In this document: positions 59,801-64,000 of the stretch, piece by piece
Numbering within the stretch: position 1 is the first letter of the stretch
How the letters are laid out: every line of letters begins with the position of its first letter
Origin: Chitinophagaceae bacterium
GTDB taxonomy: Bacteria; Bacteroidota; Bacteroidia; Chitinophagales; Chitinophagaceae
Direction: 5' to 3'
Assembly (NCBI GenBank): GCA_947476485.1
Contig: CANJQU010000011.1
Span: 1 to 64,000, forward strand
DNA: 64,000 nucleotides
The notes under the pieces: model-generated
What the model saw: only the letters and a program-made list of their open reading frames with translations
What the model was told of the DNA's origin: nothing
Databases searched by the model: none
Made by a program: the position numbers and the translations under genes

Positions 59801-61327
59801 ATGTCAAAAAAAGCAATGCTCATCATAATGGATGGCTGGGGACATGGTAAGGTACCCGCCGCTGATGCTATCGTTCATGCTAATGCGCCTTTCGTAAGAT
59901 CATTGTACAATAAATACCCCAATACTGAGCTAATTACCTGTGGAGAGGCCGTGGGCCTGCCGGATGGGCAAATGGGCAACTCAGAGGTGGGACACCTGAA
60001 TATAGGCGCCGGTCGTATAGTGTACCAGGAACTGCAGCGTATAAATGTAGCAGTGAGAGATGGTGAGCTGGAACGCAGTCCTGTGCTGAGCGCCGCTTTT
60101 GAGGCTGCTAAAACGCCGGGGAAGACCCTTCATTTCATCGGGCTGGTAAGTGATGGCGGCGTACACTCGCATATAGATCATCTGAAAGCATTGTGTTCAC
60201 TGGCGAAGAAAAATAATATTCCGAATACGGTAGTACATGCCTTTACGGATGGTCGCGACTGCGATCCCCGGAGCGGGCTGGGTTTTATGGCCGATCTTAG
60301 CGCCCACCTGGAAAGTACAGGCTGCAGGCTGGCTACTGTTACAGGTCGCTTCTATGCCATGGACCGCGACAAACGCTGGGAGCGGGTGAAAGTGGCTTAT
60401 GATGGCATGGTGCATAGCCTGGGGGTGCATACTACAGATCCGCTTGCCGCTATTGCAGAATCTTATAACGAGCAGGTGACCGATGAATTTATCAAACCAA
60501 TAATAGTTTGTGATGCAACCGGCAGGCCTGTGGCGCCGATAAAAGACGGGGATGTAGTGGTGTGTTTCAACTTCCGCACAGACCGCTGCCGTGAGATAAC
60601 TGTGGTGCTGACCCAGGAAGCGTTTCATGAGCAGAATATGCACCCGCTTGTGCTGCAATATGTGACGATGACAGATTATGACAAGAGCTTTAAGAACGTG
60701 CAGGTTATATTTGATAATAAAGACCTGACCAACACACTAGGTGAGGTACTGGAGGCAAATGGCAAAACACAAATACGCATTGCCGAAACCGAAAAATACC
60801 CTCATGTTACCTTTTTCTTTTCAGGAGGCAGGGAGACTCCTTTTAATGGGGAGAAGCGTATCATGATACCATCGCCCCGCACGGTACCCACCTATGACCT
60901 GAAACCGGAAATGAGCGCGATCGAGATGACTGAAGCCATATTGCCGGAAATAAACGCTCAAAGCGCAGATTTCATTTGTCTCAATTTTGCCAACGCTGAT
61001 ATGGTAGGACATACAGGCGTGTGGGGAGCAGTAGTAAAGGCAGTGGAAACCGTGGACAATTGTGTAAGCCGGATTGTACCCGCCGCGCTGGAAAATGGAT
61101 ATGCGGTATTCCTTACCGCCGATCATGGCAATGCCGACTACATGATCAACGAAGACGGAACACCAAATACGGCTCATACACTGAACCCTGTGCCGCTGTT
61201 CCTGATCTCAAATGATTTTAACGGAACGTTAAAACCGGGGAAGCTTGGCGACCTGGCACCTACTATGCTCGGCTATATGGGAATTACCATACCCATGGAC
61301 ATGACAGGAAATGTGCTGATCGGGTGA
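59801..61327 (+). CDS. gpmI: 2,3-bisphosphoglycerate-independent phosphoglycerate mutase
   Basis: LIIMDGWGHG; PDGQMGNSEVGHLNIGAGRIVYQ; TADHGNADYMINEDGTPNTAHT. Confidence 0.97.
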   Translation: MSKKAMLIIMDGWGHGKVPAADAIVHANAPFVRSLYNKYPNTELITCGEAVGLPDGQMGNSEVGHLNIGAGRIVYQELQRINVAVRDGELERSPVLSAAFEAAKTPGKTLHFIGLVSDGGVHSHIDHLKALCSLAKKNNIPNTVVHAFTDGRDCDPRSGLGFMADLSAHLESTGCRLATVTGRFYAMDRDKRWERVKVAYDGMVHSLGVHTTDPLAAIAESYNEQVTDEFIKPIIVCDATGRPVAPIKDGDVVVCFNFRTDRCREITVVLTQEAFHEQNMHPLVLQYVTMTDYDKSFKNVQVIFDNKDLTNTLGEVLEANGKTQIRIAETEKYPHVTFFFSGGRETPFNGEKRIMIPSPRTVPTYDLKPEMSAIEMTEAILPEINAQSADFICLNFANADMVGHTGVWGAVVKAVETVDNCVSRIVPAALENGYAVFLTADHGNADYMINEDGTPNTAHTLNPVPLFLISNDFNGTLKPGKLGDLAPTMLGYMGITIPMDMTGNVLIG

Positions 61328-61362
61328 GAGACCGGGGTAGACTGTGATTGGGGGTTTTTCCG

Positions 61363-61370
61363 TACCTTTG
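61363..61370 (+). promoter_or_regulatory. -7 box TACCTTTG
   Basis: TAnnTTTG 30 bp before clpX ATG. Confidence 0.6.
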
Positions 61371-61399
61371 CGCCTCAAATAACAATAGCAGACATTTAA

Positions 61400-62650
61400 A
61401 TGGCAAAGCAATCCGAAAAAAGATGTTCTTTTTGCGACCGCGCAGAAAGCGACGTAAATATCCTGTTTACAGGCATAAAGGGTAACATTTGCGACCAGTG
61501 CATAGAAAATGCACATTCATTACTGGCTGAAGCTACCGGCGCGGCAGACAAGACGAAAAAGGAGGAGCCTAAAGCCGAGATCCTTAAGACGAAAATTTAC
61601 AAGCCACGCGAAATAAAAGAATTCCTTGATCAATATGTGATCGGTCAGAATGATGCCAAAAAGGTACTTTCTGTGGCGATATATAACCATTACAAGCGCC
61701 TCACCATGCCGCCGCAGGATGATGTGGAGATCGAAAAATCAAACATCATGATGGTGGGTGAGACCGGCACGGGTAAAACCCTGCTGGCAAAGACCATTGC
61801 GCGTTTGCTGCAGGTCCCTTTTGCTATTGTTGATGCAACCGTGTTTACTGAGGCCGGCTATGTGGGCGAAGATGTGGAAAGCATCCTATCCCGCCTGCTG
61901 CAGGCCAGCAACTATGATGTGGCTGCTGCCGAGCGCGGTATTGTGTATATAGACGAGCTGGATAAGATAGGCCGCAAGAGCGACAACCCATCTATAACCC
62001 GCGATGTGAGTGGCGAGGGTGTGCAACAGGCTATGCTGAAGTTGCTGGAAGGTTCTGAAGTGCTGGTACCCCCGCAGGGCGGCCGCAAGCACCCGGAGCA
62101 GAAGATGATAAAGGTTAATACCCAGAACATACTCTTCATCTGCGGTGGCGCATTTGAAGGAATAGATAAAATGATAGCCCGCAGGATACAGACCTCTGCA
62201 ATAGGCTACAATGCAATAAAAGCCACCAAGGACCTGGACCGCGCGAACCTGCTGCAATACGTAAACGCACAAGACCTGCGCACCTTCGGGCTGATACCCG
62301 AGCTGCTGGGAAGGTTGCCGGTTGTTACTTATCTGAACCCACTGGATGCAGCTTCACTGAAGCTTATCCTGACACAGCCAAAGAATGCGCTGGTGAAACA
62401 GTACATGAGGCTGTTCGAATTTGAAGGTATAAAGCTGACCATGGAAGACGGCGCGCTGGACTACATGGTGCAAAAAGCGATACAGTACAAGCTGGGCGGC
62501 CGCGGACTGCGCGCTATATGTGAGATGATACTTACAGATGCTATGTTCGATATGCCTTCGCAGCAACACAATGGCACGTTCCATCTGACGCTTGAATATT
62601 CGAAGCAGATGATAGAGCACGCTAAGCTGGACCATATGAAGGCTGCGTAA
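61400..62650 (+). CDS. clpX: ATP-dependent Clp protease ATP-binding subunit ClpX
   Basis: Zinc-binding [78 protein letters not shown]. Confidence 0.98.
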   Translation: MAKQSEKRCSFCDRAESDVNILFTGIKGNICDQCIENAHSLLAEATGAADKTKKEEPKAEILKTKIYKPREIKEFLDQYVIGQNDAKKVLSVAIYNHYKRLTMPPQDDVEIEKSNIMMVGETGTGKTLLAKTIARLLQVPFAIVDATVFTEAGYVGEDVESILSRLLQASNYDVAAAERGIVYIDELDKIGRKSDNPSITRDVSGEGVQQAMLKLLEGSEVLVPPQGGRKHPEQKMIKVNTQNILFICGGAFEGIDKMIARRIQTSAIGYNAIKATKDLDRANLLQYVNAQDLRTFGLIPELLGRLPVVTYLNPLDAASLKLILTQPKNALVKQYMRLFEFEGIKLTMEDGALDYMVQKAIQYKLGGRGLRAICEMILTDAMFDMPSQQHNGTFHLTLEYSKQMIEHAKLDHMKAA

Positions 62651-62678
62651 CCCCCCGGCCCCCTAAAGGGGGAGCCCC
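62648..62678 (+). repeat. CCCCC-type stop-codon repeat
   Basis: TAACCCCCCGGCCCCCTAAAGGGGGAGCCCC. Confidence 0.85.
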
Positions 62679-62735
62679 TTGTTGCGTGGGCGCGGGTAAG
62701 TGTATTGTACCTTTTGACTTTATATAATTTTTGGA

Positions 62736-62915
62736 ATGGAGGATTTAGTACAACAATTGAAAGACAGAGCCGGGCTTACTGATGAGCAGGCGCATAAAGC
62801 ACTGGCAACCATGAAGGACTTCCTTATGGGTAAGGTGCCGCCAATGTTCAGTGGGTTTGTGGAGAATTTCTTTGCAAAAAACGCCCCCTCTATTGAAGAA
62901 GATCCGCTGGGTTAG
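62736..62915 (+). CDS. 59-aa hypothetical protein (not in ORF track)
   Basis: MEDLVQQLKDRAGLTDEQAHKALATMKDFLMGKVPPMFSGFVENFFAKNAPSIEEDPLG*. Confidence 0.65.
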   Translation: MEDLVQQLKDRAGLTDEQAHKALATMKDFLMGKVPPMFSGFVENFFAKNAPSIEEDPLG

Positions 62916-63415
62916 TATTTCAAAACGAAGTGCTGGCGCTCTTTAAATTCTTCCTTAAAAAATAATACACCTAGTCCAAACAGGTCGATGCTCATGCGCA
63001 CCGGTGGCTGTTTCGTCATCCTTTTCCAGGCGGCGCTATGGGCCTTTGTTTTGTGAATGTGCAGGGCTATTACGGCGCCATCATTTCCCAGCCATTGCAA
63101 GTGGTCTTTGAATTTGTTCATCCACGTTCCAGGGTTATTTTCGTTGATGACCAGCAAGTCTATGTGTTTAGCGGGTTCCAATGCATCGGCAGTGCAGCAT
63201 ACAACGGTATACCTATAGTAGGTCGCTATCCGGGTCACAAGGTTTTCGTATTTCAATTCTATCCCAGGGGTCTCAATAAGTTTTGTCCTGTCCAGTATGC
63301 TTTTATCCAGCAGCACGTGTTCCACAAAATCGTAGACAAACGGAGAGTGTGTTCCATGACGGCCTTTGGCGGTCCATTGGTATCTGATGAATTCTATAAA
63401 TGAATGCAAGCCCAT
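62912..63415 (-). CDS. hypothetical protein, possibly shortened class I methyltransferase-like
   Basis: RHGTHSPFVYDFVEHVL and C-terminal SIDLFGLGVLFF pattern; no clear SAM-binding glycine motif. Confidence 0.55.
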   Translation of the reverse strand: MGLHSFIEFIRYQWTAKGRHGTHSPFVYDFVEHVLLDKSILDRTKLIETPGIELKYENLVTRIATYYRYTVVCCTADALEPAKHIDLLVINENNPGTWMNKFKDHLQWLGNDGAVIALHIHKTKAHSAAWKRMTKQPPVRMSIDLFGLGVLFFKEEFKERQHFVLKY

Positions 63416-63475
63416 TGAGGCAAATAATGAGGAAAGCCACTGCTATCTGCCAGCAGGCAGGTTATGGCCAGGGGT

Positions 63476-63979
63476 TTACAATTCTATACGCTCAAATTTC
63501 TGGAAAGTAAAAGGGAATTGGTGAAAATCATCTACATGGTGTTTTTCTTCCCATACCAGCTTCCAGTGGGTGTGATCTATGTTGGGAAAGAAAGCATCGG
63601 CATCGTGTATTGTGGTGTGAACACGTGTTATGTACATACGGTCGGCAAGAGACATGGTGGCCTCAAATATCTGTCCGCCGCCAATGATGAAGCCCTCTTC
63701 TGTATTCTCTTGTTGCAGGCGCTCCACGGCTGCGTTTATGTCATCGTAGAGCAGCACTCCTTCAGGTAACTTCAGATCCTTGCTGCGGGACACCACTATA
63801 TTGAGTCTTCCCGGTAAAGCCCTTCCCAGCGACTCGAAAGTTTTGCGCCCCATGACCACAGGTTTGCCCATTGTAGTACGCTTGAAAAACTTCAGGTCTT
63901 CGGGCAGGTGCCAGGGCAATGTATTGTGCTTGCCAATGGCATTGTTTTCGGATACCGCAACTATAAAGGAGAGGATCAT
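63476..63979 (-). CDS. folA: dihydrofolate reductase
   Basis: ILSFIVAVSENNAIGKHNTLPWHLPEDLKFFKRTTMGKPVVMGRKTFESLGRALPGR. Confidence 0.97.
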   Translation of the reverse strand: MILSFIVAVSENNAIGKHNTLPWHLPEDLKFFKRTTMGKPVVMGRKTFESLGRALPGRLNIVVSRSKDLKLPEGVLLYDDINAAVERLQQENTEEGFIIGGGQIFEATMSLADRMYITRVHTTIHDADAFFPNIDHTHWKLVWEEKHHVDDFHQFPFTFQKFERIEL

Positions 63980-64000
63980 TTTTTAAGTCAAAGGTTAAAA

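Noticed and set aside
1-64000. CRISPR arrays or rRNA operons
   Set aside because: No regularly spaced direct-repeat arrays and no rRNA signature seen by eye; the dispersed palindromes are not clustered arrays.

Overview
The window is chromosomal DNA from a Bacteroidota bacterium, probably Chitinophagaceae-like. Supporting signs are TAnnTTTG -7 boxes, several proteins with type IX secretion (T9SS) C-terminal sorting domains, futalosine-pathway MqnC and fused IcmF. Housekeeping genes recognised: icmF, a sigma-54 response regulator, a cystathionine gamma-synthase/lyase-like gene, cdsA, dxs, the homocysteine-methyltransferase module of MetH, an LpxD-like acyltransferase, alaS, dnaN, mqnC, gpmI, clpX and folA. 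Accessory regions: (i) about 1-6.2 kb, an integrative element with a large serine recombinase whose C-terminus is antisense to a tRNA-Lys-like 3' half and its terminator; (ii) about 40.4-46.4 kb, an AT-rich island with broken flanking genes. That island holds a tight two-gene operon: an SPL-type radical SAM protein, then a methyltransferase-like domain fused to an SF1/UvrD-type helicase. It is the best candidate here for an undescribed system. A second notable pattern is a family of short palindromic repeats placed in the sense orientation at the stop codons of at least eight genes. In two genes the repeat supplies the last codons and the stop, and a related copy lies in frame inside icmF. All calls come from reading the sequence and ORF track; no database search was run.
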